NCBI RefSeq assembly: GCF_017798165.1
Contig: NZ_CP059068.1
Span: forward strand, 4,402,001-4,466,000
Length of the DNA: 64,000 bases
Reading direction: 5' to 3'
Origin: Rhodoferax sp. AJA081-3
GTDB lineage: Bacteria; Pseudomonadota; Gammaproteobacteria; Burkholderiales; Burkholderiaceae_C
Shown here: positions 49,661 to 59,285 of the stretch, piece after piece
Layout: each line of letters opens with the position of its first letter
Numbering within the stretch: position 1 is the first letter of the stretch
Notes under the pieces: model-generated
Seen by the model: only the letters and a program-made list of their open reading frames with translations
Databases searched by the model: none
What the model was told of the DNA's origin: nothing
Translations under genes and position numbers: made by a program

Positions 49661-52039
49661 TCAATTGCGAAACAGATCCAGAATCCTGCTCTTTTCTTCT
49701 GCCGGTGGCAGTGGAACCGTCAAGGGTTCAGTTTTCTCATCCATGCCCACGCCTGAAACACCAGAACTTCTGGCGTATTCCTCGTAAAACCACTCATTGC
49801 CCACATGGATCACACCTTCTGGTGCAGTGGGCTCGCTGACCGGAACGCCCTTGAGTGCGGTTTCCATGAAAGAAATCCATACCGGCAAACTCAATCCCCC
49901 TCCCGTTTCCCGATCGCCCAGTTTTCTTGGGGTGTCGTAGCCGATCCAGGTGACTGCGGTGAGTGTGGGGTTGTAGCCTGCAAACCAGGCGTCCATGGAG
50001 TCATTGGTGGTGCCGGTCTTTCCATACACGTCGGGGCGCTTGAGCGTGGCTTGCGCGCGCGCAGCGGTGCCTGAGCGGGTGACTTCCTGCAGCAAGCTGG
50101 TCATCAGAAAAGCATTGCGGGCATCAATGACCCGCTCAGAATCCGCCAGGCTTGGCGGTTTGGACTCAACCAGGACTTTGCCGCGCTGCTCAGTTACTTT
50201 GGAGACCAGCCATGGGTTCACGCGGTAACCTCCATTGGCAAAAGTGGAGTAGCCGACCACCATTTGCATGGGCGTGACCGAGCCGGCGCCCAAGGCCATT
50301 GTCAAATAGGCGGGATGTTTCTCTGCATCGAAACCGAAACGTGTCACCCACTCTTGGGCGTACTGGGTACCGATGGAGCGCAGGATCTGGATGGAGATCA
50401 TGTTTTTTGACTTGGCTAGGCCTCGGCGCAGGCTCATTGGTCCTTCAAATGTACCGTCGTAGTTCTTGGGCTCCCAGGGTTGGCCGCCGGTCACGCCGGC
50501 ATCAAAAAACAAGGGCGCGTCATTAACAACGGTTGCGGGCGTAAAGCCCTTCTCTAGCGCGGCAGAGTAGATGAACGGCTTGAAGCTGGAGCCGGGTTGG
50601 CGCCAGGCTTGCGTCACGTGGTTGAACTTGTTTTTGCGGAAATCAAAACCGCCCACCAGGGCCTTGATCGAACCATCGCGTGGATCAAGGGCGACAAATG
50701 CGCCTTCTACTTCGGGAAGTTGCGTGATTTCCCAGGTGTCTTTGACGGTCTTGGCGACACGGATGACGGCGCCTCTGCGCAGTTTGATGTTCGGAGGCGC
50801 TTTTTCCGAGAGGCCGGACTGTGCGGGTTTGAGGCCGTCGCCCACTATTTCCACCAAAGCGCCACCCTGGCGCATGGCCTTTATTTTTTTGCTATCAGCC
50901 TCCAGTACAACAGCCGCCATGACATCGCCATTGTCCGGGTGGTCTTCCAGCACCTCGTCTATGGTCTCTTCCATTTCGGTTGGCTTGCTCGGCAAGACCA
51001 CAAATTTTTCCGGTCCCCGGTAAATCTGCCGGCGCTCGAAGTCCATGATGCCGCGGCGCAGTGCTTTGTAAGCGGCATTCTGGTCGGCGGTGCGCACCGT
51101 GGTGCGTACATCCAGGCCCCGTGTGTAGGTTTCGTCGCCATACTGGTTGTACATGAGCTGACGCACCATCTCGGCGACATAGTCCGCATGGACATGGGTA
51201 TTGCCGTTGCCGGACTTGATCTTCAACTCCTGCTCTTTGGCGGTCTCCGCTTCTTTGGCACTGATGAAACCGTTCTCCAGCATTCTGTCGATGATGTGGC
51301 GCTGCCGTATACGCGCCCGTTGCGGGTTGCTGATAGGGTTGTACGCGGAAGGTGCCTTGGGTAGGCCCGCCAGCATGGCGGCTTCTGCAACCGTGATCTC
51401 TTTCAGCGGTTTGCCGTAATAGGCTTCGGACGCCGCTGCAAAGCCATAGGCTCGGTTGCCTAGGAAGATCTGGTTCATGTAGATTTCCAGAATCTGGTCC
51501 TTGCTCAGCATGTGCTCCAGCTTGAAGGTCAGCAGAATCTCGTAAATCTTTCGGGTAAATGTCTTCTCAGAGGACAGGTAGACATTGCGCGCCACCTGCA
51601 TGGTGATGGTCGATGCACCCTGACTCTTGGCCTTGCCAACGTTTGCCAGCCCGGCGCGTATGACACCCAGATAGTCCACACCACCGTGTTGGTAAAACCG
51701 GGCATCTTCAATGGCCAACACCGCATTGGTCATCACCTTGGGAATTTCAGCAATCGGCGTCAGGTTGCGCCGCTCTTCACCAAATTCCCCCATCAAATCT
51801 CCCTCTGCAGAATAAACACGCAATGGAAGCTTGGGGCGGTAATCGGACAGGTCGGTGATGTCCGGCAGATTGGGGAATGCCACGGCCAGCGCAATGGCAA
51901 TCATCGCCAGCACAGAAAACGCGCCCGCAAGCATGACGCCCAGGGCCCACAACACCGAACGAACGAGCCAGTGCGTGGAGCCCTTTTGTTTATGTGGGGT
52001 CGATGGGTCTTTGTCAGATTGGCTGGAAGTGGAGGGCAT
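49661..52039 (-). CDS. mrcA: penicillin-binding protein 1A
   Basis: 792 residues. A short cytoplasmic part and one membrane segment (LVRSVLWALGVMLAGAFSVL) precede the glycosyltransferase domain, where the catalytic Glu lies in AIEDARFYQHGGVDYLG and KSQGASTITMQVARNVYLS follows. An OB-like insert (ELKIKSGNG to about residue 430) leads to the transpeptidase domain with SSFKPFIYSAAL (active-site Ser and Lys), an SKNM site and KTGTTNDSMD. It polymerises and crosslinks peptidoglycan. It is divergent from pilM, a common order in Proteobacteria. Confidence 0.96.
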   Translation of the reverse strand: MPSTSSQSDKDPSTPHKQKGSTHWLVRSVLWALGVMLAGAFSVLAMIAIALAVAFPNLPDITDLSDYRPKLPLRVYSAEGDLMGEFGEERRNLTPIAEIPKVMTNAVLAIEDARFYQHGGVDYLGVIRAGLANVGKAKSQGASTITMQVARNVYLSSEKTFTRKIYEILLTFKLEHMLSKDQILEIYMNQIFLGNRAYGFAAASEAYYGKPLKEITVAEAAMLAGLPKAPSAYNPISNPQRARIRQRHIIDRMLENGFISAKEAETAKEQELKIKSGNGNTHVHADYVAEMVRQLMYNQYGDETYTRGLDVRTTVRTADQNAAYKALRRGIMDFERRQIYRGPEKFVVLPSKPTEMEETIDEVLEDHPDNGDVMAAVVLEADSKKIKAMRQGGALVEIVGDGLKPAQSGLSEKAPPNIKLRRGAVIRVAKTVKDTWEITQLPEVEGAFVALDPRDGSIKALVGGFDFRKNKFNHVTQAWRQPGSSFKPFIYSAALEKGFTPATVVNDAPLFFDAGVTGGQPWEPKNYDGTFEGPMSLRRGLAKSKNMISIQILRSIGTQYAQEWVTRFGFDAEKHPAYLTMALGAGSVTPMQMVVGYSTFANGGYRVNPWLVSKVTEQRGKVLVESKPPSLADSERVIDARNAFLMTSLLQEVTRSGTAARAQATLKRPDVYGKTGTTNDSMDAWFAGYNPTLTAVTWIGYDTPRKLGDRETGGGLSLPVWISFMETALKGVPVSEPTAPEGVIHVGNEWFYEEYARSSGVSGVGMDEKTEPLTVPLPPAEEKSRILDLFRN

Positions 52040-52306
52040 AAGGGGCGGGTAGGGGTTGCCGTTGCATTATAAAAATCCGGTCCTGGACAGTCCGGCGTAC
52101 GGGCCATACGCATTGTTGCCCGTTCCAGTCCTGGCTGGAAAATCTGCGGTCAGATTTTGGTAACGGGTAAAAACCGTCTGCTTTTGGCAACGCTTGAAAC
52201 AGCTTAAAACAGAAAAAACCTTTGCGGGACAAGGTGCTTACTGATAGCATTGAAGTGATTTCTTAAGTCTGTCCGGTGCTTGACCGGTATGTTTCAGGGG
52301 ACCGTT

Positions 52307-53386
52307 TTGATCTCATTGGGGTCGTTTTTCAGTCGCCAACCGGCTTCCATGTTCGGGTTGGATATCAGTTCCTCCAGTGTAAAGCTGGTGGAGTTGGGGC
52401 GTGACAAAGCCGGTAATCTGGTGTTGTTGTGTTGTGCCATCGAGCCGCTGGAGCGCGGATGGATCACGGACGGCAATATTGAAAAGTTCGAAGAAGTGGC
52501 CAATGCGCTGAAGCGGCTGGTCAAAAAGAGCGGTACCAAGACCAAGAATGTGGCGATGGCCTTGCCACCTTCTGCCGTCATCACGAAGAAGATCGTGTTG
52601 CCCGGCGGCATGTCCGACCAAGAATTAGAGCAGCAGGTTGAAAACGAAGCGAATCAATACATCCCCTTTCCCTTGGACGAGGTGAGTCTGGACTTTTGTG
52701 TCATTGGCCCCAGCGCTACCTCCGCAGGCGATGTCGAGGTGCTGATCGCAGCCTCCCGCAAGGAAAAAGTTCAGGACATCCAGGGCTTGGCAGAGGCTGC
52801 CGGGTTGACCCCCGTGGTTGTAGATGTCGAGTCTTATGCGTCTCGCCTCGCGGCAGGGCGTCTTATTGAAAATTTGCCCAACAAGGGCGCCGGTTTGATC
52901 GTCGCCCTGTTCGAAGTGGGCGCGCTGACCACCAGCATGCAAGTGCTGCGGGACGACGAGGTCTTGTACGACCGGGACCAGGCCTTTGGTGGTGCACAGC
53001 TCACGCAATTGATCGTGCGCCAATACGGCTTTTCCCAGGAAGAAGCCGAAAGCAAAAAGCGCAGTGGTGAGTTGCCAGAAGACTACGAGGCGGCTGTTCT
53101 GCGTCCATTTATCGAGACCATGGTCCAGGAATTGGGTCGCGCACTGCAGTTCTTCTTCACCAGTACACCGCACAACAAAGTGGACTACATCATGCTGGCG
53201 GGTGGGTCCGCAGCCTTGCCGGGACTGACCGCGGCAGTGACACAACACACGACATTCCCTTGCAGTCTGCTCAATCCTTTTGACGGGATGGAAGTAGGGG
53301 ATGGTGTGCGCTTGAAGAAAATGACCCGTGAGGCGCCGTCGTATTTGACGTCGTGCGGTTTGGCTCTTCGGAGGTTTGCGCAGTGA
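52307..53386 (+). CDS. pilM: type IV pilus inner-membrane platform protein PilM
   Basis: 359 residues from the TTG at 52307, which has AGGGGA eight bases upstream; an ATG at 52289 is an alternative with poorer spacing. The actin-like fold is shown by MFGLDISSSSVKLVELGRD at the start and IMLAGGSAALPGLTAAV near the end. PilM is cytoplasmic and binds the N-terminal peptide of PilN. The stop overlaps the GTG start of pilN (GTGA), and the five genes through pilQ are one operon. Confidence 0.95.
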   Translation: MISLGSFFSRQPASMFGLDISSSSVKLVELGRDKAGNLVLLCCAIEPLERGWITDGNIEKFEEVANALKRLVKKSGTKTKNVAMALPPSAVITKKIVLPGGMSDQELEQQVENEANQYIPFPLDEVSLDFCVIGPSATSAGDVEVLIAASRKEKVQDIQGLAEAAGLTPVVVDVESYASRLAAGRLIENLPNKGAGLIVALFEVGALTTSMQVLRDDEVLYDRDQAFGGAQLTQLIVRQYGFSQEEAESKKRSGELPEDYEAAVLRPFIETMVQELGRALQFFFTSTPHNKVDYIMLAGGSAALPGLTAAVTQHTTFPCSLLNPFDGMEVGDGVRLKKMTREAPSYLTSCGLALRRFAQ

Positions 53387-54042
53387 TACTGATTAACCTC
53401 TTGCCGCACCGCGAGGCGGCACGCAAACGGCGTAGTGATGTTTTTAATGCTTCGCTGGCGGCGTCTGCACTTTTTGGTGGTTTGATTGCGGGTGCGGTGT
53501 TTTTGTGGTACCAAGCAGCCATTTCTGCCCAGCAGGGTACCAATTTGACGCTGGAAACCGAGATCAAACGCTTGGAAGGTCAAATTAAGGATATCAGTGG
53601 ACTAGAAGCTGAAATTGCCGCCTTGCGTGCGCGCCAACAGGCCGTTGAGGATCTGCAGTCGGATCGCAATTTGCCAGTGCATTTATTGACAGAAATGGTC
53701 AATCAATTGCCAGATGGTGTGTACATCTCCAAATTGGTGCAGGTCGACCAAGTTGTGACACTCAATGGCGTAGCGCAGTCCAATGAAAGGGTGGCGGAGT
53801 TGTTTCGCAATCTATCCTCCAACACGCCTTGGTTTACCAAGCCTGAATTGGTCGAGATCGTCACGGGAACTGTTGCGCTGGCGCCTAAAGACCAGCGTCG
53901 AGTGTCCAATTTTACGATCCGGGTTCGTTTGGTCCGGGCAAGTGATGCAGCAAAGGCAGCCAAGGCTGCTGCAGCCTCTGCTCCTTTTGCTGGTGCGTCC
54001 GGTCCAGTACAGGCTGCCTCAGCCACGGCAAAGAATTTGTAG
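53383..54042 (+). CDS. pilN: type IV pilus assembly protein PilN
   Basis: 219 residues from GTG 53383 with GGAGGT just upstream. The N-terminal ILINLLPHREAARKRR contains the conserved INLLPxR motif that inserts into PilM. It is followed by one membrane segment (ALFGGLIAGAVFLWYQA), a coiled coil and a periplasmic ferredoxin-like domain that pairs with PilO. The C-terminal 25 residues are an Ala-rich tail. Nine bases separate it from pilO. Confidence 0.95.
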   Translation: MILINLLPHREAARKRRSDVFNASLAASALFGGLIAGAVFLWYQAAISAQQGTNLTLETEIKRLEGQIKDISGLEAEIAALRARQQAVEDLQSDRNLPVHLLTEMVNQLPDGVYISKLVQVDQVVTLNGVAQSNERVAELFRNLSSNTPWFTKPELVEIVTGTVALAPKDQRRVSNFTIRVRLVRASDAAKAAKAAAASAPFAGASGPVQAASATAKNL

Positions 54043-54050
54043 GAATCTAA

Positions 54051-54719
54051 ATGGCTACCAAAACATTAGGTTCAATTGATTTTGCGGAAATTCAGCGAAC
54101 GCTGGCCGCTCAGTTTAGCGGGTTGGATCCCAAGGACCCTACTTCTTGGCCCTCAATACCACGCTACGCACTGTTTCTTGCGGTTGCAGTGTTAATTGTT
54201 GTTGCACTCTGGTTCGTCTGGTTGACGGGTGAAGATGACATCCTGAAGCAAGAAGAGGCCAAGGAGGTCAAACTTCGTGCGGATTACAAGGTAAAGCTTA
54301 CCAAGGCCGTCAACCTGGAGGTGCTCAAGAAGCAGCGTGAGCAGGTTCTCCAGTATGTGACGCAGCTCGAAAAACAGTTGCCCAGTAAGGCGGAAATGGA
54401 TGCTTTGCTCTCCGACATTAACCAAGCTGGTTTGGGGCGTAGTCTGCAGTTTGACATTTTTCGCCCGGGCCAGGTTGCGGTAAGGGACTATTACGCTGAA
54501 CTTCCTATCTCGATCCGTGTTACTGGTAAATACCACGACATTGGTGCGTTTGCATCGGATATTGCAAATCTGTCCCGGATTGTCACGCTCAACAATCTGG
54601 CAATAGCGCCCAGAACAGATGGTGTGCTAGTTTTGGATTCCACTGCGAAGACCTTTCGCTATCTGGACAAGGACGAGGTTGCAGCGCAGAGCAAAGCTAC
54701 CAAGGGGGCCAAGAAATGA
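54051..54719 (+). CDS. pilO: type IV pilus assembly protein PilO
   Basis: 222 residues. After a polar start and a single membrane segment (YALFLAVAVLIVVALWFVWL) comes a coiled coil (DYKVKLTKAVNLEVLKKQRE) and the periplasmic domain with LPSKAEMDALLSDINQAGLG and YYAELPISIRVTGKYHDIG. It forms heterodimers with PilN in the alignment complex. The stop overlaps the pilP start. Confidence 0.95.
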   Translation: MATKTLGSIDFAEIQRTLAAQFSGLDPKDPTSWPSIPRYALFLAVAVLIVVALWFVWLTGEDDILKQEEAKEVKLRADYKVKLTKAVNLEVLKKQREQVLQYVTQLEKQLPSKAEMDALLSDINQAGLGRSLQFDIFRPGQVAVRDYYAELPISIRVTGKYHDIGAFASDIANLSRIVTLNNLAIAPRTDGVLVLDSTAKTFRYLDKDEVAAQSKATKGAKK

Positions 54720-55264
54720 AACGGTTGCCCTATTTTTTCATGGCTGTGTGTGTGTCGTCGGCGTTGATGAGTGGATGTGGCGCGTCAAAGGATGACGATA
54801 TTCGACAGTGGATGGTTGATGAGAGAAATAAGACGCGCCCCAAAGTAGATCCTATTCCTGCGCCCAAGCAGTTCAAGCCAGAATCTTATACAAACGCAGC
54901 CACGACAGAGCCATTCAGTAAGGAAAAGTTGACGCAGGCGCTGAAACGGGACTCTGCGCAGGTCGTTGCCAACGGGGCGTTGGTAGCTCCGGAGTTGGCT
55001 CGCCGAAAGGAGCCGCTGGAGGCATTTCCCGTGGACTCAATGAGCCTGGTGGGGAGCATCGTAAAAGAAGGTCAACCGGTCGCGTTGGTCAAGGTCGATA
55101 ACTTGTTGTACCAGGTCAAGCAGGGTAACTATTTGGGGCAGAACTTTGGCAAGGTCGTGAAAATCAATGAGACCGAGGTGACGCTGCGTGAAATCGTGCA
55201 GGATGCAGTGGGCGAGTGGATAGAACGCGTGGCGACATTGCAGTTGCAAGAGAGGTCTAAATGA
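54716..55264 (+). CDS. pilP: type IV pilus lipoprotein PilP
   Basis: 182 residues. A lipoprotein signal (FMAVCVSSALMSGCGAS) anchors it in the inner membrane. A disordered linker follows, then the HR-type beta-sandwich from about residue 100: AFPVDSMSLVGSIVKEGQPVALVKVDN, LYQVKQGNYLGQNFGKVVKI. It bridges PilN/PilO to the secretin PilQ. The stop overlaps the pilQ start by four bases. Confidence 0.95.
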   Translation: MKRLPYFFMAVCVSSALMSGCGASKDDDIRQWMVDERNKTRPKVDPIPAPKQFKPESYTNAATTEPFSKEKLTQALKRDSAQVVANGALVAPELARRKEPLEAFPVDSMSLVGSIVKEGQPVALVKVDNLLYQVKQGNYLGQNFGKVVKINETEVTLREIVQDAVGEWIERVATLQLQERSK

Positions 55265-57411
55265 AAAATCAAAATCAGCGATTGGGTTTGCACATGTTGC
55301 ATAGGTTTGTATTTTTGGCCGCACTGGCATTGGGTGTTAACGCCCAAGCGCAGACCGTGATTGAGTCTGTGACAGCATCCGTTCAAGGCGGCACCGAGGT
55401 CGTTCGTATTGACCTAAGTAAAGCCCTAGCAGCAGTGCCGACCGGGTTTTCCATACAGTCTCCTGCGCGAATTGCCCTGGATTTTCCAGGTGTTACAAGC
55501 GCAGTAGGGCGCTCCAATATTGACATTAATCAGGGCAATTTGAAGTCCGCTAGTGTGGTGCAGGCTGGCGAGCGCACGCGTGTTGTCCTGAATTTGAAGT
55601 ACCCCACGGCCTACACGGCTGAGATTCAAGGCAAGTCTCTCTTAGTGGTGCTGGAGACTGTCTCTCCAAGCACGCCTGCTGCGACAGTTGCGTCAACCTT
55701 TGCAGAAAGCAGAAGTCGAGATTCGGCGCCATTGAAAGATCTGGACTTCCGTCGTACAACCGATGGGGCAGGGCGTGTCGTCGTTACGCTGCCAAATAAT
55801 CAAGTAGGTGTTGATATCCGTCAACAAGGTCAAACTCTTGTGGTGGACTTTATGAAGTCGACGTTGCCCGAGGGAATGCGTAGACGGTTAGACGTTACTG
55901 ACTTTGGTACGCCTATCAAGTCCGTAACAACAACACAGACTGGCGATAGGGTGCGCATGGTCATTGAACCGGCGGGTCAATGGGAGCACAGTGCCTACCA
56001 GAGTGATGAGCAGTTCGTTATTGAGGTCAAAGAAATCAAAATCGACCCCAAGAAGTTGACGCAGGGCGTAGGCTACACCGGACAAAAGCTGTCTTTGAAT
56101 TTTCAGAACATTGAAGTACGCTCACTGTTGCAGGTTATTGCAGATTTCACGAATTTCAATATTGTCACATCAGACTCTGTTTCGGGATCGGTCACGCTGC
56201 GTTTGCAGGATGTTCCCTGGGATCAAGCGCTTGACATCATATTGCAGGCCAAGGGATTAGGATTGCGCAAGAGCGGGAATGTACTGTGGGTAGCACCAAA
56301 GGACGAAATTGCGGCTAAAGAAAAACTGGATTTGGAGTCAGTTGTTGCTGTTCAAGGTTTAGAACCATTGCGGACACAGTCTTTCCAGATTAACTATGCA
56401 AAGGCTGAAGAAATCGCAGCCTACTTCCGTGCAGATGGTGGCGGTGAGAAGGGCGCTGCGCGCATCTTGAGTACCCGCGGTAGTGTGATTGCAGAGAAGC
56501 GTACCAATCAGCTGTTTGTGACCGACATTCCCAGCAAGCTGGAACAGATTCAGGTGCTGATTGCCAAACTGGATATTGCTGTCCGTCAAGTATTGATTGA
56601 GGCTCGTATCGTGGAAGCGACCGATACATTTGGTAAGTCATTAGGCGTCAAGCTTGGCGGGTATGACGCACGGGCAAAGTCAGGAGGCGATGGTGGATAT
56701 CAGATCAACGGGGACAACCGAGTGGCGTTTGGCGCTAGCTATGCTAACGTCACCAAAACTTCTGATGGCTTAGTGGAGGGAAGAATTGTGTCATCGGGGC
56801 CGGGTGGTGAGTTCCTGACAATGCCCGCGGTGGTTAATTACCCAGCGCTGTCCAGTCCTGCTCAGTTTGCGGTGTCTATTTTTAACGCGAGTGCAAATCG
56901 CTTTTTGAATCTTGAGATTTCAGCGCTCGAGGCTGACGGCAAAGGCAAGGTTGTGTCCAGCCCGCGGGTGGTGACAGCGGACCAAGTCCAGGCCATCATT
57001 GAGCAAGGTGAGGAACTACCCTACCAGGTAGCCTCAGCCAGTGGCGCAACATCCATCGCGTTTCGAAAAGCCAACTTAAAGCTGGAAGTAACGCCGCAAA
57101 TCACGCCCGAAGGCAGCATCATTCTCAAGCTGGATGTCACCAAAGACACGGTTGGCCGTTTGACCACTGCTGGATTCGCCATCGACACCAAGCACATTAA
57201 AACGGAAGTGTTAGTGGAAAATGGTGGCACTGTTGTGATTGGTGGAATCTATGCTGAAACCACCAAAGAAGACGAGACTCGGGTTCCACTTCTGGGTGAA
57301 TTGCCCGTGGTTGGTAATCTGTTCAAGACAAAGGCGCGGTCTACAAGCAAGACTGAACTGTTGGTGTTTATTACGCCTAAACTGATTTCTGATCGCGGCG
57401 CAACGCGATAA
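55261..57411 (+). CDS. pilQ: type IV pilus secretin PilQ
   Basis: 716 residues. After the signal peptide come AMIN domains (VVRIDLSKALAAVPTGFSI and the second unit from about residue 160). The STN/N0 domain at about 270-340 includes LSLNFQNIEVRSLLQVIADF, an N1 domain follows, and then the secretin core contains VEATDTFGKSLGVKLGGYD and EVTPQITPEGSIILKLDVTKDT with the C-terminal LVFITPKLISDRGATR. It forms the outer-membrane pore for the pilus. It is the last gene of the pil operon. Confidence 0.96.
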   Translation: MKNQNQRLGLHMLHRFVFLAALALGVNAQAQTVIESVTASVQGGTEVVRIDLSKALAAVPTGFSIQSPARIALDFPGVTSAVGRSNIDINQGNLKSASVVQAGERTRVVLNLKYPTAYTAEIQGKSLLVVLETVSPSTPAATVASTFAESRSRDSAPLKDLDFRRTTDGAGRVVVTLPNNQVGVDIRQQGQTLVVDFMKSTLPEGMRRRLDVTDFGTPIKSVTTTQTGDRVRMVIEPAGQWEHSAYQSDEQFVIEVKEIKIDPKKLTQGVGYTGQKLSLNFQNIEVRSLLQVIADFTNFNIVTSDSVSGSVTLRLQDVPWDQALDIILQAKGLGLRKSGNVLWVAPKDEIAAKEKLDLESVVAVQGLEPLRTQSFQINYAKAEEIAAYFRADGGGEKGAARILSTRGSVIAEKRTNQLFVTDIPSKLEQIQVLIAKLDIAVRQVLIEARIVEATDTFGKSLGVKLGGYDARAKSGGDGGYQINGDNRVAFGASYANVTKTSDGLVEGRIVSSGPGGEFLTMPAVVNYPALSSPAQFAVSIFNASANRFLNLEISALEADGKGKVVSSPRVVTADQVQAIIEQGEELPYQVASASGATSIAFRKANLKLEVTPQITPEGSIILKLDVTKDTVGRLTTAGFAIDTKHIKTEVLVENGGTVVIGGIYAETTKEDETRVPLLGELPVVGNLFKTKARSTSKTELLVFITPKLISDRGATR

Positions 57412-57442
57412 TCTATACAACCCGACAACATACGAGTTCATC

Positions 57443-58729
57443 ATGCGCCTTTTATCCTATTTGACGACGTTCTTACTTGCCTTTTTGCTAGCTTCCTGCG
57501 GCGGTGGCGGTGGCTCTCCTGGCGTGGGCTCGGGGTCAGTACAGTCTTTTATGGTTGCTGCTCCTTCGGCTCTAACTTTGCAAGTCGGTTTGACTCAGCA
57601 GTACACGGTTCAAGGGGGCGTCAAACCGTATACAGTGTTTAGCTCTGACCCTGCCGTTGCAGTGGGTTGGTTGGTAGGGGAAAACGTCTTGGCAGTAGGC
57701 ACAACGTCGGCAGGGTTGGCTACAGTAACGGTACAAGACTCGAAGGGAGCCAAGTTCGACATGGCTGTGACCGCTGGATCGAGTACGACCTTCTTCACGA
57801 CTGCGCCTGGAGCTCTAAGCTTAGCTCCTGGAGCTCTCGGATCGCAGACCTACAAGTTGCGTGGCGGTACCAAGCCTTACAAAGCTGTCAGCAGTTTCCC
57901 TCGCGCGGTTTCTGTGGAGATCGTTGGCGACGACGTAATAATTACTGCTCTTCAGGTCGCGGGAAGTCCTGGCGCCGTTCAATCCGCAATTGTTACTATG
58001 ACGGATTCTTCTTCACCCCCCGTCGCTCTCACAACAACAGTCTCGTTAACTTCTATACCTTTGTTCGTAACGCCTTCAGCCCTAACTGGTTTTGTGGGTG
58101 ATATTTTTAGAGCGGTGGTCACGGGTGGCACGCCACCTTACCGGGCCCTTGTCAATATCGATGAGTCGCTGTTGTCAGCAAGGATTGTCAATGGCAATCA
58201 ACTGGAAGTTGTTGGCGGGCAAGTTGTGACGGCTGCTGGGGTGCAGGTATTGGATGCCAATAATGTGTCTGTAAGCGTGACCTTCACGCTATCTGCGGCA
58301 GGGCAAGACGTTCTGCGCATTCAGCCTGCGACTTTGAGTTTTCCCGAAAACGCCACGACTCCAAACATTACCATCCAAGCCTATGGAGCTTCAGCCGTTG
58401 GAGGAATTCAGGTATTCAGTAGCAACCCGGCATTGCTTGCACCTCAAACGCCTGTCAGGAATGCGGATGGCAGTGGGTATGCGATTACGTTGACTGGAGG
58501 TAATACATGTTCAGCTGCCGTTCCGGGGGTCGATAATACTGTCCCGCCCGATGGTGATTTCACTGATGCAGTAGGTGTGCCTACTGTGGTTGCTCAGCCA
58601 GCCGCCGATGTTTTACCGCTGGTAAATAGCGGTAATCGTACGGTCACTATTACTGTGCTGGATGCCAAAGGCAAGTCGGGAACAAGCACAATTACCATCA
58701 CAGATGCCAACGGTAGAGTAGGCTGTTAA
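57443..58729 (+). CDS. putative surface lipoprotein with repeated Ig-like/BACON-type domains
   Basis: 428 residues. A lipobox (AFLLASCGGGGGS) with Cys near residue 20 is followed by a poly-Gly linker and about four beta-sandwich repeats, each beginning with a phrase such as PSALTLQVGLTQQYTVQGGVKPY, PGALSLAPGALGSQTYKLRG, PSALTGFVGDIFRAVVTGGTPPY. Two cysteines sit near the C-terminus (GGNTCSAA and GRVGC), possibly a disulfide. The base composition is more A/T-rich than the flanking aro genes. Its position between pilQ and aroK, 31 bases after pilQ, suggests a pilus- or adhesion-linked role; unproven. Confidence 0.72.
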   Translation: MRLLSYLTTFLLAFLLASCGGGGGSPGVGSGSVQSFMVAAPSALTLQVGLTQQYTVQGGVKPYTVFSSDPAVAVGWLVGENVLAVGTTSAGLATVTVQDSKGAKFDMAVTAGSSTTFFTTAPGALSLAPGALGSQTYKLRGGTKPYKAVSSFPRAVSVEIVGDDVIITALQVAGSPGAVQSAIVTMTDSSSPPVALTTTVSLTSIPLFVTPSALTGFVGDIFRAVVTGGTPPYRALVNIDESLLSARIVNGNQLEVVGGQVVTAAGVQVLDANNVSVSVTFTLSAAGQDVLRIQPATLSFPENATTPNITIQAYGASAVGGIQVFSSNPALLAPQTPVRNADGSGYAITLTGGNTCSAAVPGVDNTVPPDGDFTDAVGVPTVVAQPAADVLPLVNSGNRTVTITVLDAKGKSGTSTITITDANGRVGC

Positions 58730-58757
58730 CAGGAGACCTAGCCCTTGGGGGGTTCTT

Positions 58758-59279
58758 GTGATAGCCTTGATCGGCCTCCCCGGCTCCGGTAAATCCACCG
58801 TCGGGCGACAACTCGCCCGACGGCTCCAGCTTCCCTTTTTTGATTCCGATCACGTTATCGAAGAGCGCCTGGGCTGCTCGATCCGGGTGGCCTTCGAGCG
58901 TGATGGTGAAGCGTCGTTTCGGGATCTTGAAGAATCCGTTCTTGACGAATTGACGCGGTTGCCCCGCGCGGTGGTCTCAACCGGTGGCGGTGCAGTGTTA
59001 CGGCCCGCAACACGCAAGCACCTGCATGACCGCGGGTACGTGGTCTACCTCAACTCCAGTCCAGACGAGATTGCACGCCGCCTCAAGCACGATACCAGCC
59101 GCCCGCTGTTGCAAGTGGACGACCCGGTCAGCCGTTTGCGGGACCTGTACGCAGCGCGCGATCCTCTCTACCGGGAAACAGCCCACTTCACCGTAGAAAC
59201 CGGCCGCCCGTCGGTGGGAACCTTGGTCAATATGATTGTTATGCAGCTGGAGCTTGCGGGGGCGCATCCTCTAAACTAG
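58758..59279 (+). CDS. aroK: shikimate kinase
   Basis: 173 residues from GTG 58758. Walker A is GLPGSGKSTVGRQLARRL, the shikimate-binding Asp is in DSDHVIEERLGCSI, and GGGAV with the Arg of RPATRK follow, with the lid region NSSPDEIARRLKHDTSRPLL. It phosphorylates shikimate in the aromatic pathway. It is followed six bases later by aroB, the usual pair downstream of pilQ in Proteobacteria. Confidence 0.95.
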   Translation: MIALIGLPGSGKSTVGRQLARRLQLPFFDSDHVIEERLGCSIRVAFERDGEASFRDLEESVLDELTRLPRAVVSTGGGAVLRPATRKHLHDRGYVVYLNSSPDEIARRLKHDTSRPLLQVDDPVSRLRDLYAARDPLYRETAHFTVETGRPSVGTLVNMIVMQLELAGAHPLN

Positions 59280-59285
59280 CGTGCT

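Noticed and set aside
50875..50915. GCTATCAGCC next to a T-run in mrcA, resembling the dispersed repeat head
   Set aside because: The second arm and the GGGGGCTAG tail are missing, and the residues are plausible for PBP1A.
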